Shown here: positions 43,723 to 52,946 of the stretch, one piece after another
Layout: every line of letters starts with the position of its first letter
Position numbering within the stretch: the stretch's first letter is position 1
NCBI RefSeq assembly: GCF_900095265.1
Contig: NZ_LT607653.1
Location: forward strand, 483,563 to 547,562
DNA from: Janthinobacterium sp. UMAB-56
GTDB taxonomy: Bacteria; Pseudomonadota; Gammaproteobacteria; Burkholderiales; Burkholderiaceae_D
Direction of reading: 5' to 3'
DNA length: 64,000 nucleotides
Translations under genes and position numbers: made by a program
The notes under the pieces: generated by a model
What the model was told of the DNA's origin: nothing
The model's input: only the letters and a program-made list of their open reading frames with translations
Database searches by the model: none

Positions 43723-45105
43723 ATGCTTCCATTGTCCAGAACGATCTTCAAGGCCTACGATATTCGCGGCATCATCGCTAAAACCCTCGATGCCAGCGTG
43801 GCGCACAAGATCGGTCAGGCATTTGGCCAGGCCGCCCTGGCCAAGGGCGAGCAGCGGGTCGTGATCGGCCGCGATGGCCGTCTTTCGGGGCCTGAATTGA
43901 CGGCGGCGCTGGCGCAGGGCTTGCAGGCGGCAGGCGTCGACGTGATCGACCTGGGCGTGGTAGCCACGCCGATGGTCTACTTCGGCACGAATGTGCTCGA
44001 CACGCGTTCCGGCATCATGGTCACGGGCAGCCATAATCCACCCGACTACAACGGTTTCAAGATGGTACTGGCCGGCGAAGCGATTCACGGCGAAGCGATT
44101 CAGGCGCTGTACCACAGCATCGAGGCCCACGACGGCAGCACCAGCGCTAAGCCGGGAGCATATGCCACGCACGATATTCGTGCCGCCTACCTGGAGCGCA
44201 TCCTGGGCGACGTCAAGCTGGCGCGCCCGATCAAGATCGCCGTCGACTGCGGCAATGGCGTGGCCGGCGCGTTCGCGGGCGACCTGTTCCGCGGCATGGG
44301 CTGCGAAGTCATCGAACTGTTCTGCGACGTCGATGGCAATTTCCCCAATCACCACCCGGACCCGGCGCATCCGGAGAACCTGCAAGACCTGATCCGCTGC
44401 CTGGCCGAGACGGATGCCGAAATCGGCATCGCCTTCGACGGCGACGGCGACCGCCTGGGTGTGGTCACCAAGGATGGCCAGATCATCTACCCTGACCGCC
44501 AGATGATGTTGTTTGCGGCTGACGTGCTGACCCGCCATCCGGGTGCGCAAATCCTGTACGACGTGAAATGCACGCGCCATCTGGCGCCGTGGATCAGCAA
44601 GCATGGCGGCGTGCCGCTGATGTACAAGACGGGCCACTCGCTGGTGAAGGCCAAGCTGCGCGAGACGGGGGCGCCGCTGGGCGGCGAAATGAGCGGCCAT
44701 ATCTTCTTCAAGGACCGCTGGTACGGTTTTGACGACGGCCTGTATTCGGCCGCGCGCCTGCTGGAAATCCTCACGCGCGAAGCCGATCCGTCAAGCCTGT
44801 TGAATTCCCTGCCGCAGTCCGACAGCACGCCGGAACTGCATCTGGAGCTGAAGGAGGGCGAGAATGTCGCGCTGATGGACATGCTGCGCCGCGATGCCGT
44901 CTTCCCTGGCAATGAACAGATCATCACCATCGACGGCTTGCGCGTGGAATACGCGGACGGCTTCGGCCTGGCCCGTTCGTCGAACACCACGCCGGTAATC
45001 GTCATGCGCTTCGAAGCGGAAACGCCGCAAGCCCTGGCGCGCATCCAGGGACAGTTCAAGAGCGTGATACTGGCCGCCAAGCCTGACGCCGTTCTGCCGT
45101 TCTGA
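43723..45105 (+). CDS. Phosphomannomutase/phosphoglucomutase
   Basis: A 460-residue alpha-D-phosphohexomutase, close to AlgC. The catalytic phosphoserine lies in TGSHNPPDYNGFK, the metal loop is FDGDGDRLG and the sugar-binding loop is GEMSGHIFFKD; the start FKAYDIRGII is typical. It interconverts 1- and 6-phosphates of glucose and mannose for LPS and exopolysaccharide precursors. It precedes waaC by 4 nt. I use the ATG at 43723; the frame extends upstream without a ribosome site. Confidence 0.93.
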   Translation: MLPLSRTIFKAYDIRGIIAKTLDASVAHKIGQAFGQAALAKGEQRVVIGRDGRLSGPELTAALAQGLQAAGVDVIDLGVVATPMVYFGTNVLDTRSGIMVTGSHNPPDYNGFKMVLAGEAIHGEAIQALYHSIEAHDGSTSAKPGAYATHDIRAAYLERILGDVKLARPIKIAVDCGNGVAGAFAGDLFRGMGCEVIELFCDVDGNFPNHHPDPAHPENLQDLIRCLAETDAEIGIAFDGDGDRLGVVTKDGQIIYPDRQMMLFAADVLTRHPGAQILYDVKCTRHLAPWISKHGGVPLMYKTGHSLVKAKLRETGAPLGGEMSGHIFFKDRWYGFDDGLYSAARLLEILTREADPSSLLNSLPQSDSTPELHLELKEGENVALMDMLRRDAVFPGNEQIITIDGLRVEYADGFGLARSSNTTPVIVMRFEAETPQALARIQGQFKSVILAAKPDAVLPF

Positions 45106-45109
45106 CAGC

Positions 45110-46132
45110 ATGGCCGGTCAACCTGGCGCACGGGCGCCCTTGAAAATCCTGCTGGTGCGGGTATCTTCTCTGGGCGACGTGCTGCATAACCTGCCGATGG
45201 TGGCAGACATCGCCCTTCATTGTCCTGATGCGACCATTGACTGGGTGGTCGAGGAAGCCTACACCAGCCTGGTTCGCCTGAACCCTCGAGTCAATACCAT
45301 TTTTCCGTTTGCACTGCGGCGCTGGCGCAAGAGCCTGGGCAAGAAAGAAACGCGCGCAGAAATCGCCGCCTTCTTCCGCAGCCTGCGCCAGACGCATTAC
45401 GATTATGTGTTCGATACCCAGGGCTTGCTCAAGACGGGCGTCATCATGGGCGCCGCGCGCCTGGCGCCGGGCGGACAGAAGGTCGGCCTGGCGAATGGCA
45501 GCGAAGGCTCCGGCTACGAAGGCATCTCGCGCCTGTTTCATACCAAAAGCATTGCACTCGACCCGCGCACGCATGCGGTAGCGCGCGGCCGCCTGGTGGC
45601 CGGAGCGGCACTCGGCTACACAGTCGACACGCCGGCCGATTTCGGCTTGCCGGAGGTGTCAGGCAGCGAACCGCGCCCGGACTGGATGGGCGAGGCGCCA
45701 TACTGCGTGTATTTCCACGGCACGGCGCGCGACGCCAAGAAATGGGCAGCGCAGAACTGGATCGCCCTCGGCCATGCGCTCGCGCCCATGCCCATTCTGC
45801 TGCCCTGGGGTTCGCCCAAGGAAAAGGCGGAAGCCGAACAACTGGCGACCTGCCTGCCCAACGTGCGCGTGCTGCCGAAGCTGTCGATGGGCGACGCCAC
45901 CCTGCTGGCGCGCCATGCGGCGCTGGTGATCGGCGTCGATACGGGCCTGACGCATATCGCCGCCGCCTTTGTGCGTCCGACGGTGGAAATCTATGCCGAT
46001 TCGCCGCTATGGAAAACGGAAGGCAACTGGTCGCCGAAAATCATCAACCTGGGCGACAAAGGCGCGCCGCCCGGCGTGCCGGACGTGCTGAACGCGGCAC
46101 AGCGCCTGCTGGCCGACTATCCTCCCGCCTGA
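45110..46132 (+). CDS. waaC: Lipopolysaccharide heptosyltransferase I
   Basis: WaaC adds the first L-glycero-D-manno-heptose to Kdo2-lipid A on the inner face of the cytoplasmic membrane. The 340-residue GT9 protein has the start ILLVRVSSLGDVLHNLPMVADI, the middle HGTARDAKKW and the nucleotide-sugar site VIGVDTGLTHIAAAF. It follows the phosphomannomutase gene by 4 nt and is followed by waaA after 18 nt; the LPS inner-core genes are thus in one unit. gmhB, which acts in the heptose donor pathway, lies about 3 kb to the right on the other strand. Confidence 0.95.
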   Translation: MAGQPGARAPLKILLVRVSSLGDVLHNLPMVADIALHCPDATIDWVVEEAYTSLVRLNPRVNTIFPFALRRWRKSLGKKETRAEIAAFFRSLRQTHYDYVFDTQGLLKTGVIMGAARLAPGGQKVGLANGSEGSGYEGISRLFHTKSIALDPRTHAVARGRLVAGAALGYTVDTPADFGLPEVSGSEPRPDWMGEAPYCVYFHGTARDAKKWAAQNWIALGHALAPMPILLPWGSPKEKAEAEQLATCLPNVRVLPKLSMGDATLLARHAALVIGVDTGLTHIAAAFVRPTVEIYADSPLWKTEGNWSPKIINLGDKGAPPGVPDVLNAAQRLLADYPPA

Positions 46133-46150
46133 CTTCAACGTTAAACAATC

Positions 46151-47428
46151 ATGCGACTTCTTTATACCCTTGCCTGGTGGCTGGCCTTGCCCCTGGTATT
46201 GGCGCGGCTGTGGCTGCGCGGACGCCAGGAACCCGGCTACCGCCAGCACTGGGGCGAGCGCCTGGGATTTTACGGGCGCCAGCCGACGCCCGCTGCGGAC
46301 ACCATCTGGCTGCACGCCGTCTCCGTTGGCGAGACGCGTGCGGCCGAACCGCTGGTCGAAGCGCTGCTGGCCGCATGGCCCGCGTGCCGCATCATCCTCA
46401 CGCACATGACGCCCACGGGGCGCGCCACGGGCAAGGCGCTGTTCGCAAAACACGGCGCGCGTCTGGTGCAAAGCTATCTGCCGTATGACACTGGCGCCAT
46501 GCCGGCCAGTTTCATTCGTCACTTTGCACCGCGCATCTGCATCCTGATGGAGACGGAAGTGTGGCCGAATCTGATCCATCAATGCAATCGCCACGGCGTG
46601 CCCGTGGTGCTGGCCAACGCGCGCCTCTCGCAGCGCTCGCTGGGCAAGGCGCAGCGCCTGGGTAAGCTCATCGCCGATGCGGCGCGCGGCATCAACCTGG
46701 TGGCGGCGCAAACGCAGGACGACGCCGAGCGGGTGCGCCAGCTGGGCGTACAAGACGTGGTGGTCACGGGCAGCATCAAGTTCGACGTCGTCGTGCCCGA
46801 GGCGGCGCTGGCGACGGGCGCCTGGCTGCGCAGCGCCATCGGCGCACGTCCCGTGCTGCTGTGCGCCAGCACGCGCGAAGGGGAAGAACAGCTGATCCTC
46901 GATGCCTATACCCGCGCCAGCCTGGCCGCGAATGCGCTGCTGCTGATCGTGCCGCGTCATCCACAGCGCTTCGACGAGGTGGAAAAAATGCTCGTGGCGC
47001 AGGGCCTGGTCGTACAGCGCAGATCCGCCCTGGGGCAGGACGACGTCGTTGCGGCGGGTACGCAAGTGCTGCTGGGCGACTCGATGGGCGAGATGTTTGC
47101 GTATTATGCGGCCTGCGATTGCGCTTTCGTGGGCGGCAGCCTGCTGCCGCTGGGCGGGCAAAACCTGATCGAACCGGCGGCCCTGGGCAAGCCCGTATTG
47201 ATCGGCCCCCACACCTTCAACTTTGCGCTGGTGACCGAGCAGGCGATTGCCGCCGGCGGCGCCGCGCTGGTAGCGGACGCCGACGCGCTGATGGCGCAGG
47301 CGTCGGCACTGCTGCAGGACCCGGCACGTGTAGCGTCGATGGGTCAAAAGGCGCTGGCGTTTGCCAGCCAGCACCGGGGTGCCACGCCGCGCACGATCGC
47401 TGCGATCAAACCTTTGCTGCCGGCTTAA
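46151..47428 (+). CDS. waaA: 3-deoxy-D-manno-octulosonic acid (Kdo) transferase
   Basis: WaaA transfers Kdo from CMP-Kdo to lipid IVA. The 425-residue GT30 protein has an N-terminal membrane anchor (LLYTLAWWLALPLVLARLWL), the acceptor segment WLHAVSVGETRAAEPLV with the catalytic Glu, LMETEVWPNLI and the donor-site GGSLLPLGGQNLIEPAALGKP. The length is normal. Its TAA overlaps the stop of the convergent metallopeptidase gene through a shared TTAA. Confidence 0.96.
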   Translation: MRLLYTLAWWLALPLVLARLWLRGRQEPGYRQHWGERLGFYGRQPTPAADTIWLHAVSVGETRAAEPLVEALLAAWPACRIILTHMTPTGRATGKALFAKHGARLVQSYLPYDTGAMPASFIRHFAPRICILMETEVWPNLIHQCNRHGVPVVLANARLSQRSLGKAQRLGKLIADAARGINLVAAQTQDDAERVRQLGVQDVVVTGSIKFDVVVPEAALATGAWLRSAIGARPVLLCASTREGEEQLILDAYTRASLAANALLLIVPRHPQRFDEVEKMLVAQGLVVQRRSALGQDDVVAAGTQVLLGDSMGEMFAYYAACDCAFVGGSLLPLGGQNLIEPAALGKPVLIGPHTFNFALVTEQAIAAGGAALVADADALMAQASALLQDPARVASMGQKALAFASQHRGATPRTIAAIKPLLPA

Positions 47429-48348
47429 TTGAACAGGACAGGAAGCTCTTGCGAGCGTTTTCTCAGCGCCTGCTTGGCGCCATCGTAATCGGGATAAATC
47501 GATTCCACGGTGGCCCAGAAGCGGGGGCTGTGGTTCATTTCCAGCAGGTGCGACAGTTCGTGCGCCACCACGTAGTCGATGAGCGGCAGGGCGAAGTGGA
47601 TCAGGCGCCAGTTCAGGCGGATCTTGCGTTCGATGGTGCAGCTGCCCCAGCGCGTGCCGGCCGAGGATAGCGATAATGATTCGTAGCGCACGCCCAGCTT
47701 GTCCGCATACAGGTCCAGGCGCGCTTCGAACAGCTGGCGTGCCTCGTGCTGGAACCAGCCCTTCACTTTTTCCTTCAATTGTTGTTCGCTGCCCGTGGGC
47801 GTGACCCATACGTGCAATTCATTCGTCTCGCGCTGGAAGCTGGCGCGGTGGCGCGGCGCCTGGTGCAATCGCAACGTGATCTCGCCACCGAGGTAGGGTA
47901 GTACGGCGCCATCGATCCATGCCACGGGTGGGCGCTGCTGGCGCTGCACCTTGCGCTCGCCCCGTTCCAGCAGCTTCGAGACGATCCATCCCTGCTTGGC
48001 GCGGATGGCGTTGTCGATTTCGGCCAGGGTGACGCGCTTTGGTGCGGTCACGCGCAGGCCGTTATCGTCGATCATGAAACCGATGGAACGGCGCGTGGAG
48101 CGGCGCAGCGCAAATTCGACGAGGTGGCTGCCCAGCTGCAGCTGGCGCAGCGGTGGGCCATCGGCGGTGCGCGGCGGGGAAGGCAGGGGAGGCGGGGCAG
48201 GGTGAACGATGGGTGGCTCGGGCGCCACCACAGGTGGCGCCACGGGCGGCGCTGGCGGTGCCGTGGGGCGCACCGCCGGGGGCGTGCTGGTCGAGACGTC
48301 ATGCGCGAACAAATCCAGTTGCTGGTCGCCGACCTTGATGGTCTTCAT
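47425..48348 (-). CDS. YgjP/SprT-like metallopeptidase (M48-type, DUF45)
   Basis: A 307-residue protein with a Pro/Ala-rich N-terminal region (about residues 17-60) and a C-terminal zinc metallopeptidase domain. The motif HELSHLLEMNHSPRFW gives the HExxH metal site and the third ligand region; RWGSC precedes it, as in YgjP. The substrates are unknown. It is the last gene of the miaB-to-plsC block, 44 nt after plsC. The ATG at 48348 is chosen; the frame is open upstream but enters plsC. Confidence 0.88.
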   Translation of the reverse strand: MKTIKVGDQQLDLFAHDVSTSTPPAVRPTAPPAPPVAPPVVAPEPPIVHPAPPPLPSPPRTADGPPLRQLQLGSHLVEFALRRSTRRSIGFMIDDNGLRVTAPKRVTLAEIDNAIRAKQGWIVSKLLERGERKVQRQQRPPVAWIDGAVLPYLGGEITLRLHQAPRHRASFQRETNELHVWVTPTGSEQQLKEKVKGWFQHEARQLFEARLDLYADKLGVRYESLSLSSAGTRWGSCTIERKIRLNWRLIHFALPLIDYVVAHELSHLLEMNHSPRFWATVESIYPDYDGAKQALRKRSQELPVLFN

Positions 48349-48392
48349 CTGCTGGCGCAGTGTCGGCTCCTGGATGACCGCGCTGATGCCGT

Positions 48393-49133
48393 CTAGCCAG
48401 CGTTGTAGGCGTGAGGCGAAATGACGCGCATTTCTGATTCTATCCAATTTTCCACCTGTTGCATCATGCTGTCCGGGGTTTGCCCTTCCGGCGAAATCGG
48501 TTTGCCTATCGAGACGGTGATCAGTCCCGGGCGTTTGAGGAATGACTGCTTGGGCCAGCACTCGCCTGAATTATGCGCAATCGGCACCACCACGGCGCCG
48601 GTAGCGATGGCCAAACGCGTGCCGCCGCTCTTGTACTTGCCCGCCTGGCCCACGGGGATGCGGGTGCCTTCCGGGAACATGATAATCCATTGGCCATCGG
48701 CCAGGCGCCGCTTGCCATGCGCGACCACGCTCTTGAACGCATGCTTGCCCTGCTTGCGATCGATGGGAATCATGCGCAGCAGCGCCATGGCCCAGCCGAA
48801 GAAGGGGATGTAGAGGATCTCCTTCTTGAATACATACACCAGCGGACGGGGCAGGCTGGGCAGCAAGAAGATGGTTTCCCATGCCGACTGGTGCTTCGAC
48901 AGCACGATGGCCGGCGCATCGGGGAAGTTCTCGGCGCCCTTGACTTCATAGCGGATGCCGCAAATGACCTTGGCACACCACAGGATAAACACGTTCCAGC
49001 GCGAGGTGACCCAATAGCGCTTGTTGTAGCTCAATGGCGCGGCAAAAAAGCACACGCAGGCCCAGACGATGGTGGCCACGATCATGATGATCATGAACAG
49101 CAGGGATCGCAGGAACAGGGAAATATTACGCAA
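48393..49133 (-). CDS. plsC: 1-acyl-sn-glycerol-3-phosphate acyltransferase
   Basis: PlsC acylates the 2-position of lysophosphatidic acid. The 246-residue protein has an N-terminal membrane helix (SLLFMIIMIVATIVWACVCFF) and the motifs KHQSAWE (HxxxxE variant of HxxxxD), IPIDRKQGK and MFPEGTRIPVG. The start is TTG, supported by GGAGA 7 nt upstream. It lies 16 nt after gmhB in the long leftward block. The Glu in place of Asp in block I is common in this betaproteobacterial branch. Confidence 0.9.
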   Translation of the reverse strand: MRNISLFLRSLLFMIIMIVATIVWACVCFFAAPLSYNKRYWVTSRWNVFILWCAKVICGIRYEVKGAENFPDAPAIVLSKHQSAWETIFLLPSLPRPLVYVFKKEILYIPFFGWAMALLRMIPIDRKQGKHAFKSVVAHGKRRLADGQWIIMFPEGTRIPVGQAGKYKSGGTRLAIATGAVVVPIAHNSGECWPKQSFLKRPGLITVSIGKPISPEGQTPDSMMQQVENWIESEMRVISPHAYNAG

Positions 49134-49149
49134 TGCGGTTCTCCGAAGA

Positions 49150-49728
49150 TTAGATACTCAATGCCGCTGTGGGCGCCGGTGCCGTGAGCAGGTGGCTGAC
49201 GACGGCGGCCAGGTCGGGGAAGACCTGGGTGCCGGGCGGCAGGCCACCCGTCTCGTTGGTCTTTTCGCCCTTGCCCGTCAAGACCAGGTAGGGCACGCAG
49301 CCGCTGATGAACCCGGCCTGCAGGTCGCGCAGCGAATCGCCAATGGTAGGCACGCCTTTCAGGCTGGTGTTGTAGCGCTGCGAAATTTCATGGAACATGC
49401 CCGGTTTCGGCTTGCGGCAGTCGCAATTGTCCGCGCCCGCATGCGGGCAAAAGAAGATGGCGTCGATGTCGGCGCCCACCTGCTGCGCCAGGGTGTGCAT
49501 CTTCTGGTGGATCGCGTTCAACACCGTCATGTCGAAGTATTCGCGCGCGATGCCCGACTGGTTCGAGGCAATCACCACGCGATAGCCAGCCTGGTTCAGG
49601 CGGGCGATCGCTTCGAGCGAACCGGGGATAGGCAGCCATTCGGCAGGCGACTTGATGAAATCCGGCGAGTCATGATTAATGACACCGTCGCGGTCGAGAA
49701 TAATCAGTTTCAGCGCCGGAATGCCCAT
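49150..49728 (-). CDS. gmhB: D-glycero-beta-D-manno-heptose 1,7-bisphosphate 7-phosphatase
   Basis: GmhB removes the 7-phosphate in the pathway to ADP-heptose for the LPS core. The 192-residue HAD phosphatase has LIILDRDGVINHDS (nucleophile and acid Asp), the second motif VIASNQSG, and a zinc-binding pattern with C-P-H-A-G..C-D-C-R-K-P, typical of GmhB. Its start overlaps the glyS stop by one base. The placement between glyS and plsC is widely conserved in Betaproteobacteria. Confidence 0.93.
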   Translation of the reverse strand: MGIPALKLIILDRDGVINHDSPDFIKSPAEWLPIPGSLEAIARLNQAGYRVVIASNQSGIAREYFDMTVLNAIHQKMHTLAQQVGADIDAIFFCPHAGADNCDCRKPKPGMFHEISQRYNTSLKGVPTIGDSLRDLQAGFISGCVPYLVLTGKGEKTNETGGLPPGTQVFPDLAAVVSHLLTAPAPTAALSI

Positions 49729-51830
49729 TATGCCGCCAGCTTCGAAATGTCGGCCACGCGGTTCATCATGCCGTGCAGTGACGACAGCAGGGCCAGGCGG
49801 TTGTTGCGCAGGGCGACATCCTCGGCCATCACCATCACGTCATTGAAGAAGCCATCGACGTCGTCGCGCAGTTGTGCCAGGGTTTGCAGGGTGCCGGTGA
49901 AATCGCCCTTGGCAAAGGCCGCGTCGACTTCCGGCTGCACGCGCGAGACGGCGGCGGCGAGTTTTTTCTCCGCTTCGTCCTGCAGCAGGGCCACGTTGAC
50001 ACCGCCGGCGGCGACCTGGCTGACTGCTTCCTCGTTCTTTTTCAGGATGTTCGTGATGCGCTTGTTGGCGCCAGCGAGCGAGGCGCTTTCCGGCAGGGCG
50101 GCAAACGCCTGCACGGCTTCCAGGCGCTGCACGATGTCGTCCAGGCGGTCAGGATTCTGCGCCACGACGGCTTCGATTTCATTCGGCGAGAAACCGCGCT
50201 CGCGCAGGATGCCGCGCAGGCGCTCCAGCATGAAGGTGGTGACATCGACGACCGGGTCCTTGAAGCCGGGAATGGCTGCAAATTGCGCGGCCGCGTCGCC
50301 CAGCAAGCCCTGGATCGACAGTGGCAGGCGTTTTTCCAGCAGCATGCGCAGCACGCCCAGGGCGTGGCGGCGCAGCGCGAACGGGTCCTTGTCGCCCGTG
50401 GGCGCCAGACCGATGGACCAGATGCCGACCAGGGTTTCGAGCTTGTCGGCGAGGGCCACGGCGGTGCCGGTGGCGGTCGATGGCAGGCTGTCGCCGGCAA
50501 AGCGTGGCTGATAGTGCTCGGAAGCGGCCAGCGCCACTTCTTCCGGCTCGCCGTCATGGCGCGCGTAGTAGGTGCCCATGATGCCTTGCAGTTCAGGGAA
50601 TTCGCCGACCATGTCGGTCAGCAGATCGGCCTTGGCCAGCAGGGCGCCACGTTCGGCCAGGGCCACGTCGCCACCAAGCTTGGCGGCGATGGAGCCGGCC
50701 AGCGACTTGACGCGCTCTGTGCGTGCCGCTTGTGTGCCCAGCTTGTTGTGGTAGACGACATTGGCCAGCAGCGGCAAACGCGATGCCAGGGACTTCTTCT
50801 TGTCTTGCTCGAAGAAGAACTTGGCGTCGGACAGGCGCGGGCGTACGACGCGCTCGTTGCCGCCGATGATGTGCTCGGGCGTGTCAGTCTCGATATTCGA
50901 GACGATCAAGAAGCGCGAGCGCAGCTTGCCTTCGCTGTCGGTCAGGGCGAAATACTTCTGGTTCGTCTGCATGGTGAGGATCAGGCATTCCTGCGGCACG
51001 GCCAGGAATTCTTCCTCGAAGTGGCATTCATACACGACCGGCCATTCGACCAGCGCGGTGACTTCGTCGAGCAGCGCTTCAGGCATCAGCACCTGGTCGG
51101 CACCGGCCTTGTCCAGCAACTGGGCGCGGATGCGTTCCTTGCGTTCCTCGTTGCTGGCGATGACGCTGGCGTTGAGGATCAGCGACGGCGCATAGTTTTC
51201 CGCGTGCGCGATGGTGATCGGCTCACCGTCCGTGAGGAAGCGGTGGCCCAGCGTGGTGCGGCCAGCGGTGAGTCCCAGCAGAGTCAGTGGCAGGATATTG
51301 ATGCCATGCAGGGCGATCAGGCTGTGGGCCGGGCGCACGAATTGCACGGTTGTGCCGTCCGGGCGCTGATAGCTCATCAGCTTTGGAATCGGCAGCTTGG
51401 CGGCCGACTCCATCAAGGCAGCTTGCGCGCCAGTTTCCAGCTTGCTGCCCGGCGCCGTGTAGGTGTAGAAAAAGCTCTCGGCCTTGCCGTCGGCGGCGCG
51501 TTCCAGCTCGGCCACGGTAAGCTCGGGGAAGCCCAGCGCGGCCAGTTTCTTGGCCAGCGGCGGCGTGCCGTTGCCGTTCGCGTCCAGCGCCACGGAGACG
51601 GGCAAGACTTTTTCGCGGATGGATTTGTCGGGCGAGACTTCGCGCACATTGGTGATGGAAACGGCCAGGCGGCGCGGCGAGGCATAGCTGGTGGCGACGC
51701 TGTCGGCTTCCAGGAAGTCGCGCGCTTTCAGGCCGTTGACGATGCCGGCCGTGAAGGCTGCGCCCAGTTTGGCCAGCGCTTTCGGCGGCAGTTCTTCGGT
51801 CAGCAGTTCGATGAGCAGTGTTTGGTTCAT
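49728..51830 (-). CDS. glyS: Glycine--tRNA ligase, beta subunit
   Basis: The 700-residue beta subunit of the heterotetrameric glycyl-tRNA synthetase, which handles tRNA binding. The start [20 protein letters not shown] and the segment [17 protein letters not shown] are family hallmarks, and the C-terminal anticodon-binding HD-type domain is complete. glyQ lies upstream with 53 nt between them. The Met at 51830 is chosen because it gives the conserved N terminus; upstream codons are not GlyS-like. Confidence 0.97.
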   Translation of the reverse strand: MNQTLLIELLTEELPPKALAKLGAAFTAGIVNGLKARDFLEADSVATSYASPRRLAVSITNVREVSPDKSIREKVLPVSVALDANGNGTPPLAKKLAALGFPELTVAELERAADGKAESFFYTYTAPGSKLETGAQAALMESAAKLPIPKLMSYQRPDGTTVQFVRPAHSLIALHGINILPLTLLGLTAGRTTLGHRFLTDGEPITIAHAENYAPSLILNASVIASNEERKERIRAQLLDKAGADQVLMPEALLDEVTALVEWPVVYECHFEEEFLAVPQECLILTMQTNQKYFALTDSEGKLRSRFLIVSNIETDTPEHIIGGNERVVRPRLSDAKFFFEQDKKKSLASRLPLLANVVYHNKLGTQAARTERVKSLAGSIAAKLGGDVALAERGALLAKADLLTDMVGEFPELQGIMGTYYARHDGEPEEVALAASEHYQPRFAGDSLPSTATGTAVALADKLETLVGIWSIGLAPTGDKDPFALRRHALGVLRMLLEKRLPLSIQGLLGDAAAQFAAIPGFKDPVVDVTTFMLERLRGILRERGFSPNEIEAVVAQNPDRLDDIVQRLEAVQAFAALPESASLAGANKRITNILKKNEEAVSQVAAGGVNVALLQDEAEKKLAAAVSRVQPEVDAAFAKGDFTGTLQTLAQLRDDVDGFFNDVMVMAEDVALRNNRLALLSSLHGMMNRVADISKLAA

Positions 51831-51883
51831 GGTGTTCTTGTCTGGTACGGCGGTGTAGAGGCTCAAATGATGGAGGCTCGAAG

Positions 51884-52801
51884 TTAAGCGGCGGCGGCTT
51901 GCTCTGCGGCGGGCAGCATCGGGAAACCGAGGCGCTCGCGCGAGTCGTAATACGCTTGCGCCACCAGGCGCGACAGGGTGCGTACGCGGCCGATGTAGGC
52001 GGCACGTTCCGTCACCGAGATGGCGCCACGCGCATCGAGCATATTGAAGCTGTGTGACGCCTTCATGATCTTTTCGTAGGCAGGCAGGGTCAGTTGCAGC
52101 TCGATCAGGCGCTTCGCTTCCGCTTCATAGTTGCCGAACTGTTCGAACAGCAGGTCCGTGTTCGCGTGTTCAAAGTTGTAGGTCGATTGTTCCACCTCGT
52201 TCTGGTGGAAGACGTCGCCGTAGGTCAGCTTCTTGGTGACACCATTTTCTTCCCACTCCGTCCACACCAGGTCATACACGTTTTCCACGCCCTGCAGATA
52301 CATGGCCAGGCGTTCGATGCCGTAGGTGATTTCGCCCAGCACGGGCTTGCAATCGAGGCCGCCCACTTGCTGGAAGTAGGTAAATTGGGTCACTTCCATG
52401 CCGTTCAGCCAGACTTCCCAGCCCAGGCCCCAGGCACCCAGGGTAGGGCTTTCCCAGTCGTCTTCGACGAAGCGCACGTCATTCTGCTTCAAGTCCAGGC
52501 CCAGCGCGGCCAGCGAACCCAGATACAGGTCGAGGATGTTTTCCGGCGCCGGCTTCAAGACCACCTGGTACTGGTAGTAGTGCTGCATGCGGTTCGGGTT
52601 TTCGCCATAGCGGCCATCTTTCGGGCGGCGCGATGGCTGCACATACGCGGCGCGCCAGGGTTCCGGGCCGATCGCGCGCAGGAAGGTGCCGGTGTGGAAG
52701 GTGCCGGCGCCGACTTCCATGTCGTAAGGCTGGAGCAGGGCGCAACCTTGCTTGTCCCAATAGGTTTGCAAGGTCAGGATAATTTGTTGAAATGTGAGCA
52801 T
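51884..52801 (-). CDS. glyQ: Glycine--tRNA ligase, alpha subunit
   Basis: The 305-residue catalytic alpha subunit, which activates glycine and charges tRNA with GlyS. The start [35 protein letters not shown] and the segment [34 protein letters not shown] are nearly invariant in the family. It is followed by glyS and preceded by lnt after a 145-nt gap, which contains an inverted repeat. Confidence 0.98.
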   Translation of the reverse strand: MLTFQQIILTLQTYWDKQGCALLQPYDMEVGAGTFHTGTFLRAIGPEPWRAAYVQPSRRPKDGRYGENPNRMQHYYQYQVVLKPAPENILDLYLGSLAALGLDLKQNDVRFVEDDWESPTLGAWGLGWEVWLNGMEVTQFTYFQQVGGLDCKPVLGEITYGIERLAMYLQGVENVYDLVWTEWEENGVTKKLTYGDVFHQNEVEQSTYNFEHANTDLLFEQFGNYEAEAKRLIELQLTLPAYEKIMKASHSFNMLDARGAISVTERAAYIGRVRTLSRLVAQAYYDSRERLGFPMLPAAEQAAAA

Positions 52802-52851
52802 CGTATGAGTTCGCCGCGCGGGAGGCTGCGCTTTGTTAAGGTTTGCTTGAA

Positions 52852-52891
52852 GCCCGGACGCTGTTGGGCTAGCATCCGGGCCGGGGTTTTG
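52852..52891. repeat. Inverted repeat between lnt and glyQ
   Basis: GCCCGGA and TCCGGGC flank about 17 nt in the 145-nt gap downstream of lnt. No T run follows on the minus strand, so it is not a convincing terminator. It could be a leader structure for glyQ. Confidence 0.35.
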
Positions 52892-52946
52892 CTAATTTTA
52901 GCGGGTTTTACCGGCCCCCTGTGACTCTTCGGGCAATATCGGCCGC

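Noticed and set aside
46007-47809. Minus-strand frame of 600 codons over waaA
   Set aside because: It is antisense to waaA and runs into the metallopeptidase gene in another frame.
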